Positions 19,272 to 28,247 of a stretch of DNA of 64,000 nucleotides are shown piece after piece (the first letter of the stretch is position 1; the number at the start of each line of letters is the position of its first letter). The position numbers and the translations under genes were made by a program. The notes below the pieces were generated by a model that saw only the letters and a list, made by a program, of their open reading frames with translations, was not told the origin of the DNA and searched no databases. The stretch covers positions 1,488,853 through 1,552,852 of the forward strand of contig NZ_CXOP01000002.1 in NCBI RefSeq assembly GCF_001269345.1, in the 5' to 3' direction. Origin of the DNA: Limnohabitans sp. 2KL-27 (GTDB lineage: Bacteria > Pseudomonadota > Gammaproteobacteria > Burkholderiales > Burkholderiaceae_C).

Positions 19272-21284
19272 TCACCGACCTCGCAAGAACAAAGCATCCA
19301 GATCGCGCATGGACATCTGCCGCCAGGTGGGACGACCATGGTTGCATTGGTCGGAGCGTTCGGTTTCTTCCATCTGACGCAGCAAACCGTTCATCTCGTC
19401 CAGCGTGAGGCGCCGGTTGGCGCGGACCGCGCCATGGCAGGCCATGGTGGCCAGAATCTCGTTTTGGGCGCGCTGCACCACGGTGCTGGCGTCGTGCTGG
19501 GCCAACTCGGCCAACACGCTGCGGGCCAGCTCTACCGCGTCGCCTTGCGCGAGACTCGTGGGCACGGCGCGCACGGCCAAGGTTTTGGCCGACAGGGGCG
19601 AGATTTCCAAGCCGAGTTGCGCCAGTGCTTCGTTGCAGGCCTCGGCCGTGGCCACCTCGGTGGGCGTGGCGGCAAAGGTGGCCGGGATCAGCAGCGGTTG
19701 GCTGGCGATGCGCGGGCCTTCGCCATCGGCAGCGTTGAGCTGGTTTTTCAGGCGTTCGTAAACGATGCGCTCGTGTGCGGCGTGCATGTCCACCACCACC
19801 AGGCCTTGCTTGTTTTCGGCCAAGATGTAGACGCCGTGCAGCTGCGCCACGGCGCGGCCCAGTGGCCACTCGCCTGGGGGCAGGGGCGTGGACTGCGCGT
19901 TGGTTTCTGTATTTTTGGGGGCGAAAGCGGTGTCGGCTTGGGCGGGTGTGCGCGTTGTCCCGGGACCGGTCAAAACGCCCCCTGGCCATGTGGGCGGGGC
20001 GGGTTCTTGGGCGACGTCGGCGTTGCTGCGCTCAGCCGGGTTCCACAACGCCTTCAGGTCGGCCATGGCCTGTTCGCCATCGACGCGGGGACGTGAAAAA
20101 TCTGCGGGCTTGTAAGCCGGGGCGTTGAAGCTTGACGGTCCGGGGCGCTCAAACGCCATGCCGCCTTGCTGCCAGCTGGCCGATTCGGGCACGGCCTTGG
20201 AGGCGGGCGTTTTCAAGTCGAAGTCGCTGGGCGCATCGGCCGGTGCATCGCTCAGGTTTTGCGAGCGCGGTGCGGCCAGCGCGCTTTCCAGCGCATGCCG
20301 CACCGCCTGGTGCACGGCGCGGCTGTCGCGAAAACGCACTTCAATCTTGGTCGGGTGCACGTTCACGTCCACCAAGGTCGGGTCGATCTGCATGAACAGC
20401 GCATAGGCCGGTTGCTTGTGGCCGTGCAGCACGTCTTCGTAAGCGCTGCGTGCCCCGTGCATCACCACTTTGTCGCGCACAAAGCGGCCATTCACATAGG
20501 CAAACTGGTGGTCGGGGCGCGAGCGTGCGGCGTCGGGCAAACCAGCGCGGCCGATCACCTTGAGCGGCCCGGCTTGGTATGCCACGGCAATGGACTGCGC
20601 CACGAACTCGTCGCCCAGCACATCGGCCAGGCGTTGTTCCAGGCCGGCAGCGCCGGGGTGCACACGCCACTGCTCGACCAGCTTGCCTTCATGCCAGATG
20701 GCAAAGCCCACATCGGGGCGGGCCAGGGCGTGGCGTCGCACGGCCTCGATGCAGTGCGCCAGTTCGGTGCTGTCGCTTTTCAAAAATTTGCGCCGGGCCG
20801 GGGTGGAAAAAAACAGCTCTTTGACTTCCACCGTGGTGCCCACGGCGCGGGCGGCCGGGCGGATCTCGCCCGTGCGGCCGTCCAACGCAAAGGCGGTGGC
20901 TTGCCCGTCCATGCGCGAGAGCAAGGTGAGCTCGGACACCGAGTTGATGGCCGCCAGCGCCTCGCCCCGAAAGCCCATGGTCATGACCGATTCGAGCTCA
21001 TCGAGGTTGCCGATCTTGCTGGTGGCGTGGCGCTTCAAAGCGGTGGCCAACTCGTCTGGGGCGATGCCGCCGCCATCGTCCTCCACCGAAATCAGCCGGG
21101 TGCCGCCGCCCATCAGGCGCAGCGTGATGCTTTGCGCGCCAGCGTCCATCGCGTTGTCGACCAGTTCGCGCACCACCGATGCGGGGCGCTCGACCACCTC
21201 GCCTGCGGCGATCTGGCTGATCAGTTCATCGGGGAGTTCGCGGATGGGGCGGCGCGCGGAAGCCGGGGTCTGTTGGGCGGTCAC
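19272..21284 (-). CDS. mutL: DNA mismatch repair protein MutL (endonuclease type)
   Basis: Mismatch-repair GHKL ATPase of 670 residues. The N-terminus carries the ATPase motifs IAAGEVVERPASVVRELVDNAMDAGA, DDGGGI and GFRGEALAAINSV. The C-terminal dimerisation domain keeps the endonuclease metal-binding motif in the form DMHAAHERIVYE near residue 498, plus ACHGAVRA and CNHGRPT near the end. These are known from MutL of species lacking MutH, so this protein probably nicks the new strand itself. A Pro/Ala-rich linker (about 340-460) joins the domains. Divergent from the DedA gene. Confidence 0.97.
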   Translation of the reverse strand: MTAQQTPASARRPIRELPDELISQIAAGEVVERPASVVRELVDNAMDAGAQSITLRLMGGGTRLISVEDDGGGIAPDELATALKRHATSKIGNLDELESVMTMGFRGEALAAINSVSELTLLSRMDGQATAFALDGRTGEIRPAARAVGTTVEVKELFFSTPARRKFLKSDSTELAHCIEAVRRHALARPDVGFAIWHEGKLVEQWRVHPGAAGLEQRLADVLGDEFVAQSIAVAYQAGPLKVIGRAGLPDAARSRPDHQFAYVNGRFVRDKVVMHGARSAYEDVLHGHKQPAYALFMQIDPTLVDVNVHPTKIEVRFRDSRAVHQAVRHALESALAAPRSQNLSDAPADAPSDFDLKTPASKAVPESASWQQGGMAFERPGPSSFNAPAYKPADFSRPRVDGEQAMADLKALWNPAERSNADVAQEPAPPTWPGGVLTGPGTTRTPAQADTAFAPKNTETNAQSTPLPPGEWPLGRAVAQLHGVYILAENKQGLVVVDMHAAHERIVYERLKNQLNAADGEGPRIASQPLLIPATFAATPTEVATAEACNEALAQLGLEISPLSAKTLAVRAVPTSLAQGDAVELARSVLAELAQHDASTVVQRAQNEILATMACHGAVRANRRLTLDEMNGLLRQMEETERSDQCNHGRPTWRQMSMRDLDALFLRGR

Positions 21285-21322
21285 CTGCTGATTTTAGGGG
21301 TTTGTCCGGGGATAATTGCCGC

Positions 21323-21961
21323 ATGGACATTCTTTTGCAACTCGTCGATTTCATCCTCCATGTGGACCGTTACTTGGAGGCTTTTGTCGCCCAATACGGC
21401 GCTTGGGTGTATGCCCTGTTGTTCCTGATCATTTTTGTGGAAACTGGCGTTGTCGTCATGCCTTTTTTGCCCGGCGACTCGTTGTTGTTCATTGTGGGGG
21501 CCATGTGCGGCGCGGGTTTGATGAGCTTGCCGCTGGTCATGGGATTGCTGCTGGTGGCGGCCATTTTGGGCGACCAGACCAACTACACGATCGGTCGCTA
21601 CTTCGGCCCCCGGGTGTTCCAGTGGGAAGATTCCCGGTTTTTCAGCCGCAAGGGCTTTGACCAGGCCCACGCCTTTTATGAAAAATACGGTGGCATCACC
21701 ATCATCTTGGCGCGATTCATGCCGTTCATTCGCACTTTTGTGCCCTTTGTGGCGGGCGTGGCCGAGATGACCCGCAGCAAGTTCACGCTGTTCAATGTGG
21801 TGGGCGGCTTCATTTGGGTGGTGGGCCTGACCCTGGCCGGCTACCTGTTTGGCAATTTGCCCATCGTGCAAACGCACCTGAGCAAAATCATTTGGGCCTT
21901 GATCATCGTGCCGGGGCTGATCGCCATGTTCGGGGCATGGAAAGCCCGACAGGCCCGCTGA
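21323..21961 (+). CDS. DedA family membrane protein
   Basis: DedA/SNARE-associated-type inner-membrane protein of 212 residues, a family now associated with lipid carrier flipping and membrane homeostasis. Signatures include FVETGVVVMPFLPGDSLLF, GDQTNYTIGRYFG and the RFMPFIRTFVPFVAG segment with the key arginines. The frame is open to a TTG at 21302, but ATG 21323 gives the usual MDxLxxxxDxxLH start. It is divergent from mutL with a short shared upstream region. Confidence 0.92.
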   Translation: MDILLQLVDFILHVDRYLEAFVAQYGAWVYALLFLIIFVETGVVVMPFLPGDSLLFIVGAMCGAGLMSLPLVMGLLLVAAILGDQTNYTIGRYFGPRVFQWEDSRFFSRKGFDQAHAFYEKYGGITIILARFMPFIRTFVPFVAGVAEMTRSKFTLFNVVGGFIWVVGLTLAGYLFGNLPIVQTHLSKIIWALIIVPGLIAMFGAWKARQAR

Positions 21962-22021
21962 CCGTTGCTCTGACCCGTTTGGATGGACACAGGGGTGCTT
22001 AAAAAGCCCTGATGGCCGCCC

Positions 22022-23425
22022 TCACAGGCTTCGGTTGCGTGCCAGCGGTGGATTGCGCGAAAAGTACTGCACGATGCCGCGCATCAGGGCATCGGTCAGT
22101 TGTTGCTGGTAGGCGTCGCTGCGCAGTTTTTCTTCTTCTTCCGGGTTGCTGATGAAGGCGGTCTCCACCAACACGCTGGGAATGTCGGGGGCTTTGAGGA
22201 CCGCAAAACCCGCCCTTTCAACGCGGGGCTTGTGCAACTTGCCCACGCTGCCGATCTCGCGCAGCAGGCTGCCGCCGAGCTGCAGGCTGTCCCGGATTTG
22301 CGCTGCGGTGCTCATGTCGAGCAGGGCCCGTTGCACTTGGGCATCCTGGCTGCCAAGGTTGATGCCGCCGATCAGGTCGGCCTTGTTTTCTTTTTGTGCG
22401 ATCCACTGGGCATCCTTGCTGGAGGCCGCACCCTCGCTGAGCGCGAAGACGCTCGCCCCCTGGGGCCTGGGCGAGTAAAACGCGTCGGCGTGGATGCTGA
22501 CAAACAGGTCGGCTTGCACGCGCCTGGCTTTTTGCACCCGCACATGCAGGGGCACAAAAAAATCGGCATCGCGCGTCAAAAAAGCCCGCATCGGGCTGCC
22601 TCCCACACTGCTGGCGTTGATGCGCTCACGCAGCATCTTGGCGATCTTGAGCACCACATCTTTTTCGCGCGTGCCGCCGGGGCCTATGGCACCGGGGTCT
22701 TCGCCGCCGTGGCCCGGGTCCAGTGCGATCACGATCAGACGGTCGGTTTGGCCAGGCGCCAGCTGTGGCCGCGCAGGGTGGTCGGGACGGTCCATCGACA
22801 CAGCAGGCGGCGGCAGAAGGTCTTGACGCCGGGTGGAAGGTGCGGGCGCGGCACCTGGCAGCGTTTGCCGGGCAATGAGCTCGCCTAGAGGGTCATTGAC
22901 CACGGCGTTTGTGCTGGGCAGACCGTGGGGCGCAGCAGGCGCTTTGGCCATGACGCGCTCTTGAATCAGTTGTTCCAACGGGTCGATGGCTTCGCTGGGG
23001 TACAGGTCCAGCACCAGCCGGTGGGCATAGGCGGCGACAGGTGGCAGGGTGAAGACTTGGGGGGCGATGGGCCGTTTGAGGTCAATCACCAGACGCACGG
23101 TGTTCGCATTGAACTGGCCGACCCGAATGCCCGCGATGTTGGGGTCTGAGGCTTGCACCTTGCCCACCAATTCACGCAAGGCGGCGTTGAGCCCCATGCC
23201 CTCGATGTCAATGGCCAGACGCGGCGGCGAGGCGATGAAGGTTTGGGTGGTTTTGAGGGCCGTGTCCGATTCGAGCGTGACCCGGCTGTAGTCGGGTGCG
23301 GGCCAGATGCGCACGGCCAGCAGGTTGGCCCCGCGTGCGAGTTGCGCTGCGCCCAGGCTGAGCGCCAGAAAGCCTGCTTTGAGCAGGCGGCGGCGGTCAG
23401 CCTGCATGGTCTGGCACGCCATCAT
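22022..23425 (-). CDS. amiC: N-acetylmuramoyl-L-alanine amidase AmiC
   Basis: Periplasmic zinc amidase that splits septal peptidoglycan at cell division. The N-terminus has a twin-arginine-type leader (RRRLLKAGFLALSL), then an AMIN domain (about 35-140) for septal targeting, a Pro-rich linker, and the amidase_3 domain with the zinc ligands in ALDPGHGGEDPGA (near 235) and SIHAD (near 310). ATG 23425 and ATG 23407 are both plausible; the start region overlaps the end of tsaE, the common arrangement in this group. Confidence 0.94.
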   Translation of the reverse strand: MMACQTMQADRRRLLKAGFLALSLGAAQLARGANLLAVRIWPAPDYSRVTLESDTALKTTQTFIASPPRLAIDIEGMGLNAALRELVGKVQASDPNIAGIRVGQFNANTVRLVIDLKRPIAPQVFTLPPVAAYAHRLVLDLYPSEAIDPLEQLIQERVMAKAPAAPHGLPSTNAVVNDPLGELIARQTLPGAAPAPSTRRQDLLPPPAVSMDRPDHPARPQLAPGQTDRLIVIALDPGHGGEDPGAIGPGGTREKDVVLKIAKMLRERINASSVGGSPMRAFLTRDADFFVPLHVRVQKARRVQADLFVSIHADAFYSPRPQGASVFALSEGAASSKDAQWIAQKENKADLIGGINLGSQDAQVQRALLDMSTAAQIRDSLQLGGSLLREIGSVGKLHKPRVERAGFAVLKAPDIPSVLVETAFISNPEEEEKLRSDAYQQQLTDALMRGIVQYFSRNPPLARNRSL

Positions 23426-24023
23426 GGGTCCAGGCCTGTAGCCAGGTGCGGCCAAGCGCCGTGCCCGCGCTGATGCGCACTTGGCGCTGGTCTTCGTCGA
23501 GGGCCACCAGCGCAATCACCCAGTCAGGGGGCGGCAGTTGCCCGGCCACCTTGTCGGGCCACTCCATGAGTTTGAGGCCCGGCCCGGCAAAAATGTCACG
23601 AAAGCCCGCGTCTTCCCATTCCTGCGGGTCGTTGAAGCGGTAAAAGTCAAAATGCCAGATGGGCCAAGCGCTGTCGCCATTGCACGCTTGGTGGGGCTCC
23701 ACCACGGCGTAGGTCGGGCTTTTGATCCGGCCCTTCACCCCGGCCGCCCGCAGCAGGTGGCGCACCAAGGTGGTTTTGCCCGCGCCCAGGTTGCCGCGCA
23801 GCTCGATGCGCGCATCGCGCCCGCCGGGCCATTGGCCAAGGCCTTGCGCCAGTTGCGTGGCAAAGGCCTGCGTGGCGGCCTCGTTCGGCCACAAGCCCTC
23901 CCAATGCGCTGGAGCGGCGGGGCTTTCTACAATCGGCGGGTGACTGCTCAACGTACTCAAATCGACCTTCTTGAACTGTGGCCCCAGATCCAGATCTGGG
24001 GGCGTGAGTTGGGATTGTCCCAA
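23397..24023 (-). CDS. tsaE: tRNA threonylcarbamoyladenosine biosynthesis ATPase TsaE
   Basis: ATPase that drives the TsaBD complex making t6A37 in ANN-decoding tRNAs. The P-loop GNLGAGKTT and the segments IKSPTYAVVEPH, HFDFYRF and EWPDK match the family. Length with ATG 24023 is 208 residues, longer than usual and overlapping the divergent queG start by 84 bases; a TTG at 23951 would give 184 residues, close to typical, so the true start is uncertain. The 3' end overlaps amiC. Confidence 0.92.
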   Translation of the reverse strand: MGQSQLTPPDLDLGPQFKKVDLSTLSSHPPIVESPAAPAHWEGLWPNEAATQAFATQLAQGLGQWPGGRDARIELRGNLGAGKTTLVRHLLRAAGVKGRIKSPTYAVVEPHQACNGDSAWPIWHFDFYRFNDPQEWEDAGFRDIFAGPGLKLMEWPDKVAGQLPPPDWVIALVALDEDQRQVRISAGTALGRTWLQAWTHDGVPDHAG

Positions 24024-25040
24024 ATTGGCGTGAGCGGTATCGATTTGTCCTCGGCAGAGCCCGGGTTACAAGCTTGGTTGGACGCGGGCTTTCACGGCAG
24101 CATGGCTTACATGGAAAGCCATGGCATGAAGCGCGCGCGCCCCGCCGAGCTGGTGCCGGGCACCGTGAGCGTGATCACCGCCCGCATGGATTACCTGCCT
24201 GCGGACACACCACTCGACTGGCTGGCGCGTGAAACCGCCCGCAGCCTGCAGCCGGGCGAGGCGGTGGTCTCGCTGTATGCCCGAGGGCGCGATTACCACA
24301 AGGTCTTGCGCAGCCGCCTGCAAAAACTGCAAGACCGTATCGCCGAGGTGATTGGCCCCTTTGGCCACCGCGTGTTCACCGATTCGGCCCCGGTGATGGA
24401 GGCCGAGCTCGCCACCCGCAGCGGCCTGGGCTGGCGCGGCAAACACACCTTGGTACTGAGCCGTGAGGCTGGATCCTTGTTTTTTCTGGGCGAGTTGTTT
24501 GTCGACTTTGCCCTGCCCGCAACGCCCAGCGTGTCGGCGCATTGCGGCCAGTGCACAGCCTGCATGGATGTGTGCCCGACGCAGGCCATCGTGGGGCCGT
24601 ACCAGTTGGATGCGCGGCGTTGCATTTCTTATTTGACGATCGAACACGCTGGTGCCATTGACGAGGCGCTGCGCCCGCTGATCGGCAACCGCATCTACGG
24701 CTGCGACGATTGTCAGTTGGCCTGTCCCTGGAACAAATTTGCGCAGCTCAGCCCTTTGGCCGATTGGCAGCCCCGTGAGGGTTTGGGTGCGCAAAGCATC
24801 GCAAAACTGATGGCTTGGAATGAGGCCGAGTTTTTGCGTCGCACGGAGGGCAGCGCCATCCGCCGCATCGGCCATGCGCGCTGGCTGCGCAATCTGGCTT
24901 TGGCGGCGGGCAATGCCTTGACCTCGCCGGCTTTGCCTGAATCAGAGCGCCAGGCTTTGCGGCAGGGTTTGGCCGCGCACGTGGACCATCCGGACCCGGT
25001 ATTGCAAGAGCAGGTGGCCTGGTCGCTGGCCCGCGGGTGA
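23940..25040 (+). CDS. queG: Epoxyqueuosine reductase
   Basis: Cobalamin- and Fe-S-dependent enzyme for the last step of queuosine synthesis in tRNA. Two [4Fe-4S] motifs are present: CGQCTACMDVCP near residue 202 and CDDCQLACPWN near 257. The segment RGRDYHKVLRSRLQKL and RSGLGWRGKHTLVL also match. GTG 23940 gives 366 residues with the family-typical start; the frame is open much further upstream across tsaE on the other strand but without family resemblance. Confidence 0.95.
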   Translation: MTAQRTQIDLLELWPQIQIWGRELGLSQIGVSGIDLSSAEPGLQAWLDAGFHGSMAYMESHGMKRARPAELVPGTVSVITARMDYLPADTPLDWLARETARSLQPGEAVVSLYARGRDYHKVLRSRLQKLQDRIAEVIGPFGHRVFTDSAPVMEAELATRSGLGWRGKHTLVLSREAGSLFFLGELFVDFALPATPSVSAHCGQCTACMDVCPTQAIVGPYQLDARRCISYLTIEHAGAIDEALRPLIGNRIYGCDDCQLACPWNKFAQLSPLADWQPREGLGAQSIAKLMAWNEAEFLRRTEGSAIRRIGHARWLRNLALAAGNALTSPALPESERQALRQGLAAHVDHPDPVLQEQVAWSLARG

Positions 25041-25062
25041 TCAGTTTGGTTTGACCTTATTT

Positions 25063-25088
25063 GTCATACCCGCGAACGCGGGTATCCA
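25063..25088. repeat. 26-bp hairpin repeat (GTCAT-CCGCG type), copy 1
   Basis: A 9-bp perfect stem (ATACCCGCG / CGCGGGTAT) with a 2-base loop, flanked by GTC and CCA. A second copy in opposite orientation is at 59351-59376. It is followed here by another short GC-rich palindrome (CCCCGATCAAGTCGGGG, about 25108-25124). Such elements are common between betaproteobacterial genes. Confidence 0.65.
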
Positions 25089-25170
25089 TGACAGGCGAAG
25101 GCATAGACCCCCGATCAAGTCGGGGGTGACAGTTGCGGGTGTCGGGGGTGATACGTCGCGAAATTCTGCG

Positions 25171-26076
25171 TTAGTGCAGAACCCCCAGCGCAAATGGCAG
25201 GCTCCACATGCCGGACAAGGTCGACAGCGTCACCAGCCCCGCGACATAGGGGCCGTTGTAGCCCATGCGGGCCGCCAACACATAGCAAGTCGATGCCGTG
25301 GGCAAGGCCGAAAATGCGAGCAAAACAGTGGTTTGCAGGGTGTCGAGCTGAAACAGGCGGGACATGCCCACGGCGATGAAAGGCAGCACCAAGTGCCTGA
25401 TCATCAGCATGCCCATGCCCAGCAGTTTGCCGTGGCGCAAGGTGCCCAGTTGCATGCCTGCGCCGGCTGCCATCAAGCCCAAGGCCAAAGACGCGGCACC
25501 GATGCGGCTGACACTGGGGTCCAGCCATTCGGGAATGCGAAACCCCAGCAGGTTGGCCGCCAGGCCCGATCCGGTGGCGATGATCAGCGGGTTGCGCACC
25601 AATTCGCGCAAAAACCCGGTGTTGGCCTGTCGGGCCATGGGCCAAACGGCCGCAATGTTGAATGCCGGCACGCACACGCCGATCAGCACCGAGATCATGA
25701 GCAGGCCCTCGGGACCAGCCAGGCGTTCGGCCAGCGCCAGGGCAATGAAGGAGTTGAAGCGAAACGCCACCTGGGCGCTGGCTGCGTGATCGCGTCGGTC
25801 CAACCGTTTGCCCAAAATAGGCCAATAGGGCAGGCTATAGGACAAAGCGATGGCGCACACGCCTAGGCTCAGGCCAGCGCCGATCAGGCCAGAGGCCGCA
25901 TTCAGGTCCAGCGGGCTTTTCAGGATGGAGTGAAACAACAAAACCGGGAAAAGGAAAAAATAGACCAGACTCTCCACCTGTTGCCACACGGGGCGGTTCA
26001 AGGCGGTGAAGCGGCAGATGAGATAGCCGCACAAAATCAGGGAAAAATCGGGAAAGAGGAGTTGGGCAAAGTTCAC
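25171..26076 (-). CDS. AEC family transporter
   Basis: Auxin-efflux-carrier-type membrane protein, 301 residues, with about ten hydrophobic helices in a five-plus-five pattern. Bacterial members move malate, malonate or other small anions; the substrate here cannot be read from sequence. The N-terminus MNFAQLLFPDFSLILCGYLI and the central RNPLIIATGSGLAAN segment are family-like. It is divergent from the Bug-type receptor gene at 26223. Confidence 0.88.
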   Translation of the reverse strand: MNFAQLLFPDFSLILCGYLICRFTALNRPVWQQVESLVYFFLFPVLLFHSILKSPLDLNAASGLIGAGLSLGVCAIALSYSLPYWPILGKRLDRRDHAASAQVAFRFNSFIALALAERLAGPEGLLMISVLIGVCVPAFNIAAVWPMARQANTGFLRELVRNPLIIATGSGLAANLLGFRIPEWLDPSVSRIGAASLALGLMAAGAGMQLGTLRHGKLLGMGMLMIRHLVLPFIAVGMSRLFQLDTLQTTVLLAFSALPTASTCYVLAARMGYNGPYVAGLVTLSTLSGMWSLPFALGVLH

Positions 26077-26210
26077 TGGTCTAGGATAACTGACCCTTGA
26101 GGTGGCTCCAGCCGGGCCATGTCACCTCGGGTGCATTATTTTTTGAAGGTTTTATGGGTTTTCCCCCTCACGACAGGGGCCCGTTTTTGCCTATCATGTG
26201 GCATCTTTTT

Positions 26211-26215
26211 AGGAG
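26211..26215 (+). promoter_or_regulatory. Ribosome-binding site deciding the Bug receptor start
   Basis: AGGAG lies seven bases before ATG 26223. It supports this start over earlier in-frame codons from 26097, which would place extra residues before the signal peptide. Confidence 0.75.
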
Positions 26216-26222
26216 TGTTCGA

Positions 26223-27197
26223 ATGAAGCGTCGCAGTTTGGTTTCCGCAGCTGGTTTGGCTGTCACCGTTTTAGCCAGTGGTTCGGTGTGGGCGCAGGCT
26301 TACCCCAACAAACCCATCAAATTGCAAGTGCCTTTTGCACCCGGCGGCACCACCGACATCGTGGCCCGTGTGATTTCGGAGCCCTTGGGCAAAGCTTTGG
26401 GCCAAAACGTGATTGTGGAGAACAAAGCCGGTGGCGGCGGTGTGGTGGGTGCAAACGAGACGGCCAAAGTCGCACCTGATGGTTACAACTTGGGCATGGC
26501 CACGGTGTCCACCACCGCCGCCAACCCGGCCATCAATCCCAAGATTCCGTACAACGTCCTGACCGACTTCACGCCCATCATCAACATTGCGGCCACGCCC
26601 AACGTGATCGCGGTGCACCCCAGTTTCCCGGCCAAGGACTACAAAGCCTTTGTGGCTGAAATCCAAAAGAACCCAGGCAAGTATTCCTACGCGTCCTCGG
26701 GCACGGGCGGCATTGGTCACCTGCAGACCGAGCTGTGGAAGAGCCTGACCGGCGTGTTCATCACCCACATCCCTTACCGGGGCGCAGGCCCAGCCCTGAA
26801 CGACACGGTGGCCGGTCAAGTGCCGATCATTTTTGACAACCTGCCCTCGGCATTGCCTTTCATCCAAACCGGTAAATTGGTGCCGATTGTGGTGGCCGCG
26901 CCCCAGCGCTTGCCCCAGTTGCCCAATGTGCCCACCTTCAAGGAAGTGGGTTTGGAGCCGGTCAACCGCATGGCCTACTACGGCATTCTGGGTCCCAAGA
27001 ACCTGCCCAAAGAGGTGGTGGACAAGATCAGCGCTGGCGTGAAAAAAGCCCTGCAAGAGCCGGGTGTGACCAAGCGCATCAACGACACCGGCTCTTTGGT
27101 CGTGGCCAACACGCCCGAGGAGTTCACGGCCCAAATCAAGGCCGAGTTCGAGGTCTACAAAAAGGTGGTGGACCAGCAAAAACTCAAGCTGGACTGA
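26223..27197 (+). CDS. Bug/TctC-type tripartite transporter substrate-binding protein
   Basis: Periplasmic solute receptor of 324 residues. A signal peptide (about 1-24, ending VWAQA) precedes the family segments YPNKPIKLQVPFAPGGTTDIVAR and GKALGQNVIVENKAGGGGVVGA, which form the dicarboxylate-binding pocket loops. Bug receptors are hugely expanded in Burkholderiales and most lack an adjacent tctA/tctB pair; none is seen here. Ligand unknown, probably a carboxylate. Confidence 0.93.
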   Translation: MKRRSLVSAAGLAVTVLASGSVWAQAYPNKPIKLQVPFAPGGTTDIVARVISEPLGKALGQNVIVENKAGGGGVVGANETAKVAPDGYNLGMATVSTTAANPAINPKIPYNVLTDFTPIINIAATPNVIAVHPSFPAKDYKAFVAEIQKNPGKYSYASSGTGGIGHLQTELWKSLTGVFITHIPYRGAGPALNDTVAGQVPIIFDNLPSALPFIQTGKLVPIVVAAPQRLPQLPNVPTFKEVGLEPVNRMAYYGILGPKNLPKEVVDKISAGVKKALQEPGVTKRINDTGSLVVANTPEEFTAQIKAEFEVYKKVVDQQKLKLD

Positions 27198-27206
27198 TCC
27201 CAGTCC

Positions 27207-28115
27207 ATGCACGAGGCCAGCCAGAACGCCATCGACCGATTTGCCGAGGCCCTCTGGTTGGAGGATGGTTTGTCCGCCAACACCTTGGCGGCCTACCGTC
27301 TGGATTTGTCCCTCTACGCCTCCTGGCTTTTTTTAACGCACAGGCTGGCGCTGGAGGCGACCCAAGAACACCACCTGCAGGCTTATTTTGCCGAGCGCCA
27401 TGGCCAGACCAAGGCCACATCCGCGAACCGCAGGCTCACCGTGTTCAAGCGTTTTTTCCGTTGGGCTCTGCGCGAACGTCTCACCCAGGCCGACCCCACC
27501 TTGCGCATGCTCGCCGCCAAACAGGCGATGCGTGTGCCCAAAACCTTGGGCGAGGCGCAAGTCGATGCGCTTTTGTCGGCCCCTGATGTGGCCACCTCAT
27601 TGGGCTTGCGTGACCGCGCCATGCTCGAGCTCATGTACGCCAGCGGTCTGCGCGTGAGCGAGTTGGTCAGCCTCAAAACCCTGCACGTTTCACTCAACGA
27701 AGGCGTGCTGCGCATCATGGGCAAAGGCAGCAAGGAGCGGCTGGTGCCCTTTGGCGAAGAAGCCCGCGAATGGCTGCAGCGTTACATGGGCCAGGCCAGA
27801 CCGGCCATGCTGGGCCAGCGCCAGACCGAAGACCTCTTTGTCACGACCAGCGGGCCCAAGGCGGGCACCGGCATGTCGCGCGTCATGTTCTGGAGCCTGG
27901 TCAAGCGCTATGCCATCGAGGCGGGCATCACATCGCCGTTGTCGCCGCACACCTTGCGCCACGCCTTTGCCACGCATTTGCTCAACCATGGGGCCGATTT
28001 GCGGGCGGTGCAGATGCTTTTGGGCCACGCCGACATCTCGACCACCACCATTTACACCCATGTGGCGCGAGAGCGCCTCAAAATCCTGCACGCCCAGCAT
28101 CACCCCAGGGGCTGA
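27207..28115 (+). CDS. xerD: Site-specific tyrosine recombinase XerD
   Basis: Chromosome-dimer resolution recombinase of 302 residues. The N-terminal SAM-like DNA-binding domain (1-105) is followed by the catalytic domain with Arg149 (SGLRVSEL), Lys173 (GKGSKE), His248-x-x-Arg251 (HTLRHAFATHLLNHGA), His274 (LLGHADISTT) and Tyr283. The length and C-terminus are those of housekeeping XerD rather than a phage integrase, and there is no prophage context. It follows the Bug gene by nine bases. Confidence 0.95.
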   Translation: MHEASQNAIDRFAEALWLEDGLSANTLAAYRLDLSLYASWLFLTHRLALEATQEHHLQAYFAERHGQTKATSANRRLTVFKRFFRWALRERLTQADPTLRMLAAKQAMRVPKTLGEAQVDALLSAPDVATSLGLRDRAMLELMYASGLRVSELVSLKTLHVSLNEGVLRIMGKGSKERLVPFGEEAREWLQRYMGQARPAMLGQRQTEDLFVTTSGPKAGTGMSRVMFWSLVKRYAIEAGITSPLSPHTLRHAFATHLLNHGADLRAVQMLLGHADISTTTIYTHVARERLKILHAQHHPRG

Positions 28116-28141
28116 TGGCGCATCGAATGAGGGCCTGCCTT

Positions 28142-28218
28142 TTGTGGGAGGCCGCCCCTGAGGCCGAATGCTGGCGGGGCCCATGGCCTCATTCGCGAGC
28201 AAGGGCTCGACCCCAACA
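28142..28218. repeat. REP-type inverted repeat pair, copy 2
   Basis: A GTGGGAGGCCGCCCCTGAG-type half-unit and an inverted half of the CGCGAGCAAGGGCTCG type, separated by about 18 bases, between the convergent xerD and DUF455 genes. The outermost bases also pair (TTTGTGGG / CCCAACAAA-like), so the whole element can fold into one long hairpin. Confidence 0.8.
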
Positions 28219-28247
28219 AAACTTTGCCTCGGATCTGGACATCGGGC

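Noticed and set aside
27207..28115. Phage integrase / mobile island border
   Set aside because: Length, motifs and C-terminus are those of housekeeping XerD; there are no flanking repeats or phage genes.
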